The translations under genes and the position numbers were made by a program. A stretch of DNA of 64,000 bases from Tetragonia tetragonoides (Eukaryota; Streptophyta; Magnoliopsida; Caryophyllales; Aizoaceae). The notes beneath the pieces were generated by a model. The model saw only the letters and a list, made by a program, of their open reading frames with translations. It was not told the origin of the DNA and ran no database searches. The stretch covers positions 10,698,001 to 10,762,000 of the forward strand of contig CM076147.1 of assembly GCA_038025085.1 (NCBI GenBank). Reading direction: 5' to 3'. Of this stretch, positions 32,463 through 44,218 are shown one piece after another. Within the stretch, counting starts at the first letter, position 1, and each line of letters starts with the position of its first letter.

Positions 32463-32835
32463 ATGGATATGATCTTTTTCACTTATTATTGGACCTTATT
32501 GAATTAATGAGAATCAATACGTGGAAGAACTGACTTGAATCAGTGAAAATAGGTGGCACAACCTTACTGAATCAGTGGAAATCAGTGGTAGTACCTTACC
32601 GAATAAGCTAGTAAGAATCGGTGGCATGAACTTAGTGAATCCGTGAGATCAGTGAAAAAGAAAACAAACTTATTCACAGGATCAGTGGCTGGTGATACCT
32701 TTTTAAATAGTGAAAATCAATGACATGACCTTAACGAATCAGTGGCAATTAATAACAAAACTTTACCAAATTAATAAGAATCAGTGACGAGATCTTATTG
32801 AATCAGATTAAATCAGTGAAAAAGAACATACCCTA
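32463..32835 (-). mobile_element. MITE with internal repeats, copy B (reverse)
   Basis: Reverse-orientation relative of copy A. The right end AGTGAAAAAGAACATACCCTA reads TAGGGTATGTTCTTTTTCAC in reverse, and the left end is ATGGATATGATCTTTTTCAC. The interior consists of AATCAGTGG...ACCTTA units, the complement of the units in copy A. Confidence 0.7.
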
Positions 32836-33718
32836 TTATCAGTAGTAAGATTTGATTAACGTTTTAAATTAGTTTGGTTTTACGTTTCACTTTTCTTGGA
32901 TAAGCCACCCAACACTGTCAACATAAAAATAGAACAAGAAGAAAAGGCAACAGTATTCCGATAACCTTTGTATTGGTCTCTACCTTGGTTAAGCGTGAGG
33001 AGCAATTCACAAATTCGAGATGATGGCAAATTTAAACAATATACCCCCTCATCAATCACCACTTGATGAGTTTCCTTTTTCACATCATTGCACAACTTTT
33101 CTTTTTGGCAATAATGGGGATCATTATGCATGTAGGAGTAATAATTACAATCGTAATTAGATTCTGTAAGGCAAAATTTTAAACAAAATAAATGAGAAAA
33201 CGATAAAGAATTGTCAAGTACTTAATCATTTGATCACGAATTTAACAAATTCAGGATTACTATTTATTAAGCGCACTATGTTTCTAGTTTTTTTTTTTTC
33301 TCCGTGCATCGTACTACTAATTTCATACATAACTAAAAATTACAACATGAAAAACTAGAAGATCATGGAGAGATATCACGAGTAATTGTAACACTCCACA
33401 ATGACTTCTAACACTCCACAATGTGGAAACATGGGTTCCTTTTTTTTCTTTTATTTTTCTGAGGGAATATGGGCTTATTGAGGTGCAAATCCCCATTCTC
33501 AAAATAATCAAGAAAAATATCTGTTTATGTACTCTTTTATGGTATCAAAAAAAAATCTCCTTGAGTTCTAAGTTTAAAGGTCAAGGATGTCCATATCATC
33601 CATTAATGTCATCCAACAAAGAACGCAAAAAAGGCAATTGCCAATGCAGAAACCTGAAACCCTTCTCAGCTTTTTTTTGTCCAGAACATGGCAACCGAAA
33701 TGGAATAAAACAAACACT

Positions 33719-33722
<4 letters not shown>
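32836..33722. other. no gene seen
   Basis: Intergenic sequence downstream of the HSF gene, containing a short repeat CTAACACTCCACAATG (about 33388-33422). No convincing frame. Confidence 0.4.

Positions 33723-33772
<50 letters not shown>
33723..33772. repeat. (CT)25 microsatellite
   Basis: Pure CT dinucleotide run about 380 bp beyond the HSF stop codon. Confidence 0.95.
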
Positions 33773-33777
<5 letters not shown>

Positions 33778-34153
33778 ATATTAATGCAACTGAAACACAA
33801 TCAGATCACATAAAAATCAGATCAAAGGGGAATTAGTAGAAGAGAAGAACACAATAAGGACCACTTAGAAACACTGCAATTTTTTACTTTTTGCAAAAAA
33901 AACCACCTGCATTGATAAATGCTCTGAGGAGAGCAAAGAAACTAAGACAAAATCATACCCATATTTATGTACAAAATATCACAGACTCACATGAGAGACA
34001 GAAACTTGACAAACCTACAAAACTAACGGAAAAAAAGAAGAAAAACATTAAAATTGCAACAGCTAGATAACTCAAATACTAGAGCTAGTAGCAAGAATTC
34101 CTTACCATAAAGAGAAAAAAATAAATCTAAAATAGAGATAGAGTAGGAACAAG

Positions 34154-35506
34154 CTAACATGATGGAGAAGGAGGCATGAGATTAAGCCCTAAATCATCCT
34201 TTCCTAACACAAAACGAGCCTTATAATTGGTCTCAGGGTGCAACCGTTTCTTAAAAGATGATGACTGAAGTGCCACACCGAATAGCTTCGTCTTACAGCT
34301 TGAAGTATTTTGATCCTCCAAAATAGTAGCATCACTATTATTTTTATAACTAGCACTGATATTATTGACACTTCTCTTAATGCCATGACTAGCTGTAGTT
34401 ATAGTAGAATCAGCAGCAGCAGCTGAGTAGCTACAAGAACTCTGATGATGGTTGTATTTTTGGGGCCCCAAATTTGAAGGAGTATGAGTATTAATGGTGG
34501 AAGGGACAGGCTTGACATGATTTTGAACAAAGTAGATGATATCATTGTATAGTTTTCTCATGCGAGTGAGTTCCGACATTAATACGGTGTTGCTTCGCCG
34601 TAGACGCTCGTTGTCCTCCGTGAGCGCCGATACGGCACTTGCGTAGGGAGTTCCGATGGCGGTTGTTGCGGTTGGGGATTTGGATGGGGAGGACGATAAT
34701 GGTCGAGACGAGGAGTCGTCGTCGTCATCGGGGGAGTAGGGAGGAGAGAGACTGATTGTCCGACGGTTGGTAGGTTGGTATTGTTGGAATGGGGTGAAGT
34801 ATGTGTTTGGGTTGAGGTTGACATGTAAGTGGGTACTGATGGTAGTGCTGGTGGGAGAGGTGGTTTGGTTGTTGTTAGTATTCATGTGTTGGTGTTGTTG
34901 GTGGTGACCAGTTTTTCTTCTGTGGATCTCACATAGTAGGTGTTTTTCACCTCTTTTGAAGTACTCATTTGCAAACTCCCATCTGTCTGGCACTATCTTC
35001 CTAAAACCCTATAAAAACCAAAAACAAAAATGACCAACATTAATTAACATCATTCATCAATTTTTCACAACAAGAACAACAACCAGAATAAGCACACTTT
35101 AGAGGTGTTGATGTTGAACTACCTTTGAGAAAATTGGTAGTTCACCATCAACGTCAAAAAAAAACCATAACAAAAAGAACAATCGCTTTCAAAACAAAAA
35201 AGATGACTAGTTTCTCAACAAAAAAAAAAAAAAAAAAAAAATGACTAGTTATCTTACATAGGTATTGAGTTGGCGAACGAAGCTGGAGAAGTTGTTGTGC
35301 TTGAAATAGTTAGGGAGGAGGTCACGGGCGAATTCAGGGGGACGCCAAACGACGAAAGTGGAGTCATCTTCGCCCCAAGAAACGATGTGGTCAGTAGATG
35401 GGTCATCAACTAAATGGTAAGTTTTTGTGAGAAAAGGGGCAGGAACAGATTTGTGGGTGTCCAAAGAGAGAATGATACCTTCACAATTATCCAACATTAG
35501 TGCCAT
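34154..35506 (-). CDS. HSFB4: heat-shock transcription factor, class B4
   Basis: Two exons, 35506-35258 and 35008-34154, joined over a 249-bp intron (GTAAGAT donor, TTTTATAG acceptor), give 367 residues. The ATG at 35506 opens [10 protein letters not shown], as in class B4 factors. The DNA-binding domain spans residues 21-115, with the recognition helix in [18 protein letters not shown]. The intron falls after Tyr83, the conserved position in plant HSFs. An oligomerisation coiled coil lies at about 202-253 ([11 protein letters not shown]...LTRMRKLY). The class B repressor tetrapeptide LFGV is at 325-328 and a basic nuclear signal KKRLH at 336-340. His/Asn/Thr- and Ser-rich linkers lie between. 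Class B HSFs lack the acidic activator and act as nuclear repressors or co-regulators. Arabidopsis HSFB4 (SCHIZORIZA) guides root ground-tissue divisions. It appears intact and is the one firm host gene here. Confidence 0.94.
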
Positions 35507-36353
35507 TTTTTTGGCAAAAAAGAAAAAAGCACACACAATTGTGATGATGATGGAGAAAAATCAGGCTTCGTGGGCAAGGAATAAGAGAACGGAGGTTGAA
35601 TCTGGCTTAAAAAAGGAGCATTTTTGGGTGTTGTGGAAAAAAACAGGCCTAGGATAGAGCGAGAGAGAGGAGAGAGAAAGAGAGAGAATATGTGTGTGTG
35701 TCTGCCTAGAACTGTGAAAAATATAAGGGCCTTTCAAGACAAACCCGTGACTTTGTTTCTGCATCTTTCTTTCTCTCTCTATCCTCCAAAATTTGATCCC
35801 GGGCAGACAGATACACCAACTTAAAAATGGTGCAGTGAGGAGATCACTTATGATAGTGTGCAAAGTGCATGCATGGTATGGTATGGTATGGTGGTGTGAG
35901 AATTGACGGTGACACCCTCGCAAATGCAACGTAGTAACCTTTTTTTTCTTTCTTTCCTAAATATAGCCACATTTGTGCTTTTGGCAGCTACTTGCTTGTA
36001 TCGTCTTGCAAGTATTCTAAAGGTCATTGGTTTGCTTCTATTTTGTTCTAAAATTTTGAACAAAGATACAATAAAAACAAAGCTAGCCAGCTCTAGAAGG
36101 GGCTTGTTTGGGGCTCTATATACCCTTCTTTTATGGGTACGTGTGGTTACGATTTTGAGAAATAAGAATCGACAAATTTTTGAAGATATTATGTTACTTG
36201 ATGACCCATGTCCCATCTTAATGTATGATCTAGGTTGGACGGTCTAATTTGGATACGGGAAATGAATACGGATATGAAATATTTGCATCTCTGAAAAAAT
36301 ATAAGAGTAGAAAAGCGTAGTAATTAAATAATATAATATATAAAAAAAAATTA
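35507..36353 (-). promoter_or_regulatory. upstream region of the HSFB4 gene
   Basis: In minus sense the 5' UTR carries a CT-rich tract (35655-35692), as often seen just downstream of plant transcription starts. A TATA-like TTATATTTTT lies at about 35717-35726. A TGGTA repeat occurs at 35875-35892. No obvious heat-shock element (paired GAAnnTTC) was found by eye. Beyond about 36250 the sequence is AT-rich with no gene. Confidence 0.4.
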
Positions 36354-37252
36354 GAATAAATCTAGGCACTAAATCTTCATATTATGAAAACAACGACTAA
36401 GCAATGTGAACTAAAAAAATTCAAACATGCATCATATTGAACCATGATCAGTTTGATGATCACAGATTAAATTAAGTTAAATGAAATATATATATAATAG
36501 ATGTTAGTTGAACTATTGATTTAATATATTGAATCTACTAATGTGTTTATGCAAGCTTGTAGATTAGTTCATATTGATAGGTTTAAGCATGAAGTTGCTA
36601 TACAACAATGAAGATAAAAATCAAAGACTTATAAAACTTTACATTTTAATGGTTCTATTTATTAGAGCTCATTTGTTAATTTTTCTGTTATTTGGTAAAA
36701 TATTATCTTGTTAGAAAAGATATTATATAGTCAATATTGTGTTGAAAATCCTACCGATTTGATATATATTTTGGGATATTTATTTTTGATATCTTTGAGC
36801 TCAAAACGTATTATTTGTAAATATATTATTTTTAGGTGAGTTGAAAATCCGAATTTCAGTTTTATTTTCGAAAAACCTATTTGCCTATATAAAGGGTAGT
36901 CATCTATTATTTCAAGTTCGCGATTTACAAACCCCTAAGTGTTCATATTTTCAGAGAGAAATTTTTGAGAGAACACTATATATAGTTTGCCTAAGTAATT
37001 AAAGAAACATATTAACAAGTTCTAGAGAGCTATAGAAATTAAATTGTACCTTACGCTTTTGAGAGGTTGAGAGGTAAACAATATTCCTTATAGTTAAGAA
37101 TAGCTTGGATTATTAGTGTCCAAGGGGTTAGGCTTAGATTAGAGTAATTGAGTCTAAGTTCTTTTGGGTTGAATCAGGGTAATTGAGTTCGAGTTCGTGA
37201 CTTCAATCATCTAGTAAATTGGGTTGGAGTGAGTTGGGTGGAACCAGAGTCG
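36354..37252 (+). repeat. left LTR copy, first part, with internal-region tail
   Basis: Homologous to 47375 onward. The first 90 bp (AATAAATCTAGGCACTAAAT to CATATTGAACC) correspond on the right side to sequence that continues the pol reading frame, so they are internal, not LTR. The LTR proper starts near 36445. It lacks about 350 bp found at 47700-48045 in the right copy. It continues at 43865 after the CACTA element. Confidence 0.65.
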
Positions 37253-37720
37253 CACTACAAGAAAAACTGTTATTGGCAGCAACGAAAGTCGTTGCGAAAA
37301 GTACATTGTCGTTGCGAAAATAATTTTTGCAACGACATTTATCGTGTCATGGTTGTTGCGTGACTGGGCGTTACAAAAGAATAACACAATAACTTTTGTC
37401 GTTGCAAAAAATTCATTTTCGGCAACGACTTCTATCATTGTTGGATTGTGGTGAGAAACGATGACTTCTATCGTTGCCATACCTATCAATGCATGTGTCT
37501 TAGGTAAACATATATCGCAACAAATGTGGTCGTTGCAAAAAATACACATGTTTTCTGCAACAACAAATGTCATTGTGAAAAATAATTCATGTTTTTTTAA
37601 AAAAAAATTAATGAGCACAAATGTAAAATCAATTCAAGCTCCATGATCCACAAAACCTGTTTTTTATATATTATTTAAAGTAAATACAACATGTCACAAT
37701 CCATGTGCCAAAATTTACAT

Positions 37721-38140
37721 TCACTACGAAAAAAACAATATTTTGAGGCAACCCATAATTACATCTATAGGCCTGATGTAGCCTCTGAAAGTCATTTAAG
37801 GCACTCAGTTGGATGCCTCTAAGAAACGTGTGGTTGCATCTAAAGGATGCCTTTGGAGACATCCAATTTATTTGATGCTAAAGACTAGTTTTGGAGGCAC
37901 CTAATATTGATGCCTCTAACTGTCTATTTAGAGGCAACTACACTCAGTTCGCCCCAAAAAAATAGTTTGAGGCAATTCATTATTTGGCCTCTAAATGACC
38001 TTTTAGATGTATAATGATCTGATAACTCAAAAGATATTTAGCAGCAACAAAACAATAAATTGCCTCTTAATCCTTGTCTCAAAAAATTGGTTTAATCAAG
38101 TTTAAATTGTTGTTTTATTAAATTATGTTTTGAGGCATCT
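37721..38140. mobile_element. second CACTA-like end with GAGGCA motifs
   Basis: CACTACGAAAAAAACAATATT at about 37722 looks like a CACTA terminus. It is followed by many GAGGCA / TGCCTC motifs over 400 bp, like the subterminal repeats of that superfamily. No matching right end was found, so it is probably a broken mini-element nested in the larger one. Confidence 0.45.
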
Positions 38141-41100
38141 ATTGTAATGATCTTTTTTTTTTTAAATATATGCAATATTTTTAGTATTTATGATCTCAAT
38201 CGCAATTAGTAATATAACAAGCAATAATATAACTCACAAAGAAAACGTAAGTTGTTCATTCAATTGAAACATGATGTAGAACATAATCTTGGGAAATATA
38301 TTATCCAACCAAAAAGAAAAACAAATTCCAAGACATGAATTCAGAACATCTACCAACATTCATTTGACAACTCAATAGAATGATAACTATAAAAACATAA
38401 ATCCAAAGCATCCACCGGCTCCTCATCGAAGGCATGATTGGAATGAATGGAGAAGTAGAGTGGCCTCGATAAAGGTTTATTTGTCTCCCTTGTCTACCTC
38501 ATAATCAAACTCACGTCCTTCAGTTTGCTCCTCGTTTATCATCTGCATGATTTCATTAAAGCAATGTTAGCTTCGTCTCTTTTGGAAAATCGGGAAATTT
38601 CAGTAAGCAACCTATATACGTTTGAACACATACTTAATTCAACCCAAATCACAGTAATAAAAGTCTACAACGACATCATCATATAAACAAAATAATATGA
38701 TGGTGTGCCTCATAGGGCATGAATGTACCCCTGCATGTGTGATGTGTACAACAGGTTGAGACGAAATAGTAGACCACCTCTTTTTGACTGCCCCTTCTCC
38801 AAAGAAATATGGAAAAAAGATCTGAGGTGGTATGGTATACACAGGAACCCTCTTGATCGGAAGAACAAAACTGAGTAGTTAAGGCAGAGAATTAGAGAAT
38901 TAGATGATGCAAACACAAAACTTGTATTCAGGGAATTCTTTTTGTAGCTATGCTGTTTATCATATTTAGATAGCACGAAAGAAGTTAAAATTTCATCAAA
39001 CTCAAACAACAAAGCAGAAAATCACAGTGACAATTGCCAAAGAATCGCACCTTCGAGCACAAAACAAGTTGAGATTTCAGCAAACTCAAACAAGAGAGCA
39101 GCATATCAAGTGATAATCGCCAGAGAGAGTTGCACCTCAGAAATTCAAATTTTCACCCTTCCTAGAAGGTGCTGAAGCATTCAAAACAGTCCAGAGACAC
39201 TTTTTGTAACTAGTTGGCTTTGTCAAAACCACCAGCTCTAAAAATGCTTATCTTAGTTAACGAAATTACCTTTTTTTATTGATAAACAAAAACTAATAAG
39301 ATTTTCCATCATATAACAATATATTGAATAACTTGTGACAAGTTACAAAAGACTAAAGATGAATTTGAATATTGACAACAAAGGCGATTATGACCCGTGC
39401 AAAATTTAGTCGATCTACCCCACAATCTAACGGGATACTTAAAGAATTGTTCACGACCGGTTTTTAACATAAACCAGTATTGTTTTTGTGATCATTTTTC
39501 GCCAAAAAAAAAATCATTTACAGGCAAACGAGAAAAAAGAACTACAATCCTTGTATAACATCGTCTCACATACAATGATGTCATGATGTTTTTAAGTCAC
39601 CATTGTACAATTATCATGAAAGTTCACATTATCTTATGGTAGTACAATTTCACATAGTTTTTTGTACCAAAATAATCATTTAATAGATTGATTTGGACCA
39701 TATGTCTCTTCTAAACAAGAATTTATCAATATAATGAGAAATATATTGACTATAATTTAATGTTTGTATTATTATCATAAATATTCTATTCAATCTAGTA
39801 CTGATAAGTTTAAGCAAGTAAAAATATTTCGAGGATGAGGTGGGAGCACAAGTGGTAATTCTCTCACTCTCAGTATATTGATTATCATTTTAGTAACCAA
39901 GCAAAAATACGAAAAGTACATCAAAACTTCATTTTTCCGTCGTTGTTGCTTCTAGATCGTCATAGTGTATGTCTCTTGCCTTGAGAACAATGTCTGCATA
40001 GTAATATTGACAATCGGCCATCTGTATAACAGAATAAGTTTGAGGACAAGAATTCCAAATCAGACATGTGCAAGTAACAAATAAATCATTGAGAGCCAAC
40101 ACTAATGCGACGAGGAAATGGAAATACAAACGACTAATTAACAAGGTTTAAGTACTTGTCTGTCTTCACTACTGATCCCAACTTAACCAGGTCCGAAATT
40201 AAGAACCTAAAAACATGTAAAAGATATACGCATATCATCATTTTATGCATACAAGTACATACCAATTAGTCTACCTTAACAAGCAACAATTGTGCCAACA
40301 TAATCTAAATGAGAACTAAGAGTAGAAGGTCAAAGATACATGATCATGAAATGTATCCAAAACACGCTTATCTGTCTTGAACAACCAGTAGCACAACAGT
40401 GACAAAAATATAACTAGTAGAATGATGTAATTCAGCCTACAACATAATGTAAATAATAGAATGCAACAACAACTTTCCAAACACAGTCGCAACATACATG
40501 AACACTAAAAAAAAACAATAGATCACACAACAAGAACAAAAGCGAGTTGAAACATAAAGCTCAAAACTGGTATCAGAATATGTATCTGGGGTCTACGGTG
40601 TTCCTATTGCTTATCGCAAGCAGTTTGAATCAAAGAACTAATTGTGTAAGAGAAACAAATAACACCTTCCAGCTTAAAAACCTCTAACAGCTAATGGAAC
40701 AAGAAAATACAGATTAGCATAATACAAGAAAACAATGAGGTCATGGGTAAGAAAGATTCAGCATCCTGGGATGCGGATTTAATATATAGACTGGAATACA
40801 TACCTCTCATGTTCCATAGTATGTGCCAATGGAAGTATAACTTGATTACCCGAACCCCCAATTTGGGCTCCAAGCAAGCTACAAGGACTAATTTTGGTAG
40901 GTGCAGCCAAATAAGCATCAATGTTGTTGTCAGCCCATTATGATCTGTACTCCCTCAGTATTCAGTCCTGTACATTCAGGTCTGAGAACAAGTAAAAAAA
41001 TATGTAAAAATTGCTACATAAGTGCATGTTAGTTGATTGTATCGTTCCTCTATTGAAATACCACTGAAAGAAAATGCTTTATCCTAGTGTCTTAAGCCTC

Positions 41101-43560
41101 AAAACATGTTGAAAACATGGTTATGCAGTGTGATACCAGTTCAGAATTCAGAACAGAATTCAGCTCACAAACATATGAACTTACCAATTGAAGTGCTTTA
41201 AAACTTATCCTAGCTAGTCCCTGATTTTTCTTGTCGTTCAAGCCTCTGAGTGTGCAAAAATCGTTCTTAATCCGTCTAGAGACTGGAAAATCAAAAATGT
41301 TATCCCTTATTTTCACCTAAGAGAACTTTTATTCAACTCCCTTTGTTGGTCTAATAACCAATTGAGCAAGCATGTGAAGCAAACAAAATCCTAAAATTAC
41401 AGCTCACAATTTTGTTGATAACATAAATAAAATAAGATAAAATAAAGGAGCCCAAACTTCCAAAATTGAGACAAACCAGCCAAGAGGGAGAGAAAGAGAT
41501 TCAGAGAGAGATTTACCAGCAGCAAAGACAAACATGGTGGGTGCTATGGCATTGTGAGATGAGAAAATTCTCAGTGTGAAGTACAAACTCTCAGTTTTTG
41601 GGTTCATCAATCGCAAATTCTCAGTTAAAATACCTGAATCAGGAGCATTTATCAAAAACTTACAACATCAGTACACTCAATTCCTCTAACCCATCACCAA
41701 AAGAGTAAACAGAAACCCATATTACAACTATGTAAAAACAGGTCAATATATCTACCCAAATTCAGTTTCAACCAATTTAATGTTGATGTTATATTCTTAT
41801 TCCAATAATCAAGCAACCTGGCTATCTTATATTAGCTTTTGCAAAAAAAAAAATATCATAGTTCGGATTTTCTAGTTTGTAGTTCTGAATTTTTGACTTA
41901 GAACACCAATATCGTAGTTCTGAAGTTGCATAACCCTCAAGAACACAAGTAATAAAAGCATGTTGAAATCATAGGTACAAGAAAGGAAACCCATACAACA
42001 GTAGACAAAAACATAGTCTTTGTCAATTTAAGCGAATTCTTGGAGAATACAGATCATATTAGAACTTAAATTATCAGCATAGATGCACAAACATCTAACC
42101 ATGAAATTGTACAAGTGAAGAAAACATACCCTGTCAATCATGAATGACATTTAAAAACTAGTTCCTCAACATGGCACTTTAACGTAAGTTAGCTTCCTAA
42201 ACAAGGCATTCCCATCATCTAATCATTATCCATATCAAAACCAAAAGTCATTAGACTAATAGGATTCTTAAAATGAAGAGAAACATGTGTATAATGACAA
42301 AATATGAAATGAAAGTTCTAAGCCAACCCGAGAAACTAAAGCATGTGTCTGATCAGAGCAAACATGTACTAAAGTAGTGAGTTTAGACCCTTAGTGAGTT
42401 TAAACTGAGCAAAATTCTACTCATTACTTACGAATTGTTCCTTGTGAACATTTGAGTTTCCAGACTTTAACAAGCAACATTATGCTAGATAATCTAAAAT
42501 CAAGCCTGAGAGCAGCAGGTCAGAAATAAGGTGCAACTTACCACACTTATCTGAGTATTTGCATAAATCATTTCTTTTTCTAGCTGATATGTTCTACAAA
42601 ATAAACCTATCAAAAGCAACTCAAATTTAACTAAATTAACACGCAAGAACTTGAAAGAAAACAACATACATATCAAACATTTACAATGAAATTAGAAATC
42701 TTACTCTTTATGAACATTCTGTACTTTCAGTCGTTGATCTTAATCAAACTAATTTCTCAAACAACAACAATAATTGTAGTAATCGTGATTAAACACATGT
42801 CAAATACGCTGATGTCTATCATAATGAATAAGATGAAAAAGGAAGGGGATGAATGGTTCCACATAAATGACCAGTTTACCCCTCAAATAGTAAGCAGTTA
42901 ACAGAAATATTAATGGAGTAGACGGAAAACACTTTAGTGACACAAATTTAATTAACCCAGGCAAGTGAAGTGGAAATATGTAAAACACAGGTTACTAAAT
43001 AATAATTATCCCAAATAATAATCATCCCATACGTCAGGGCACTAAAGTGGAAATTTTTCTTCTTCTTCTTATTATTATTATTCAACAACATCACTAAATT
43101 TAGAGTTACTCTCAGTGAATTAAATCTATTGTAAGTTGAATCCCAAACTTCTACATATCAATTTCAAAAGTTAGGGTTTAATGTTACCTCTTCAGTAAAA
43201 ATTGACCAAGGCGGTAGCGGTGGTGGGTGATGATTGAAGGCGGTAACGGTGGTGAGTGATGACTATCGCCAATGGTGGTCGAAGCTTATAATCTCCTCTA
43301 TTCTTGAGCGGACGAGCATTTTATCTGGCGCAAATTGATTGCTTATCTAGCACCAATCCACTACTTTGCTTTTGGTCATAGCTTTATATGAGAGAGATAG
43401 GGAAAACCGAAGGGGAACAGGGAGGAGGTAGGAGGGGAAATGGAAAGAGAGGAGGAGGGTGAGGGTTAGTAGCTTTTGATGAGACAGAGATAAGGACAAT
43501 TTGTCTCGCCAAAAGTAAACGACATGGGGTGATTTTATTTTTCTCTTTTTCTTTTAATAT
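38141..43560 (-). other. interior of the CACTA element, possible captured exon fragments
   Basis: No transposase is seen. Several short minus-strand frames have splice-like edges. One at 38488-38553, after a GCAG acceptor, reads MINEEQTEGREFDYEVDK and stops. Another at 39931-40022 reads MADCQYYYADIVLKARDIHY and stops at TGA. A third at about 41195-41313 ends at a GTAAGTT-like donor. I recognise none of them. They could be fragments of captured genes or chance frames. The AT content is high throughout. Confidence 0.25.
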
Positions 43561-43864
43561 CTTTTCCAACGAAACCAGTCCTTGCTATATATCTTCTGTA
43601 TATTCACAACAATAATCTTAGCTGCTATAAATCAGAGGAAACAATGGCAACAACATCTGTCGTTGCGAAATATTATCAGTTATATATAGCAACGACCACA
43701 TTTATTGTCAAAAACTGGTCCCAAAATTTCAAATGAGCCTGCTCAAATTTTGCTTGGTGGGAAATGAAAATTATATTTTTGGTCGTTGCGATAAATTATT
43801 AATTGCAACGATAAAAAATTGTCGATGCAAATTTTCGTTGCGAAAAAGGGATTTTCTTGTAGTG

Positions 43865-44181
43865 TCAGTTTGATCGAGTTGTACTACTGTTTAGTGAGAA
43901 TAAGTATTCACTGAAAGTCTTTCGGGCCGTGGTTTTTCATCCTTTGTAGTTTCAAAGAGTTTTCCACGTAAAATCGTGAGTGCTTTTATTATTGCTTCTA
44001 TTTGTTTATTAGCTTTATCTAACATTGCTCTTTGTTTACGTAAACATTCCTTAAGTCAACGTTCCTTAAAGTTGGTAGCAATCCTAAAAGTACAAAAAAT
44101 GTTCTACATAGTTTTAAATTCCTCAAAAGGTTTTAGAACACAATTCACCCCCTCTCTTGTGTTCTACCGGTGCTACTTACA
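43865..44181 (+). repeat. left LTR copy, second part
   Basis: Continues the LTR after the CACTA element and ends in ...CTACTTACA just before the primer-binding site. It contains the CACCCCCTCTCTTGTGTTCT stretch common near Sirevirus LTR ends. The right LTR lacks this segment. Confidence 0.7.
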
Positions 44182-44183
44182 AT

Positions 44184-44198
44184 TGGTATCAAAGCAGG
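44184..44198 (+). other. copia primer-binding site (initiator tRNA-Met)
   Basis: TGGTATCAAAGCAGG three bases after the LTR end CTTACA. It differs from the usual TGGTATCAGAGC by one base. Confidence 0.85.
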
Positions 44199-44218
44199 TT
44201 TCTCTTAAGAACAGGTTA

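Larger units (their letters stand above)
37253..43864. mobile_element. CACTA (CMC) transposon, 6.6 kb
   Basis: The ends CACTACAAGAAAAACTG (left) and, read in reverse, CACTACAAGAAAATCCC (right) are inverted. The flanking trinucleotides are TCG and TCA, a 3-bp TSD with one change. Both ends carry repeated subterminal GTCGTTGC / GCAACGAC motifs (37280-37560 and 43630-43860). No TnpA/TnpD-like transposase frame was found in the 6 kb between, so it is probably non-autonomous. It splits the copia LTR, so it is younger than that element. Confidence 0.85.

Noticed and set aside
33423..33836. Frame of 137 codons with a Leu-Ser repeat
   Set aside because: The repeat is the (CT)25 microsatellite and no domain is seen.
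34154..34993. HSF exon 2 as a separate gene starting at 34993
   Set aside because: That start is a GTG (Val) inside the DNA-binding domain; joining to exon 1 over the 249-bp intron restores the full domain.
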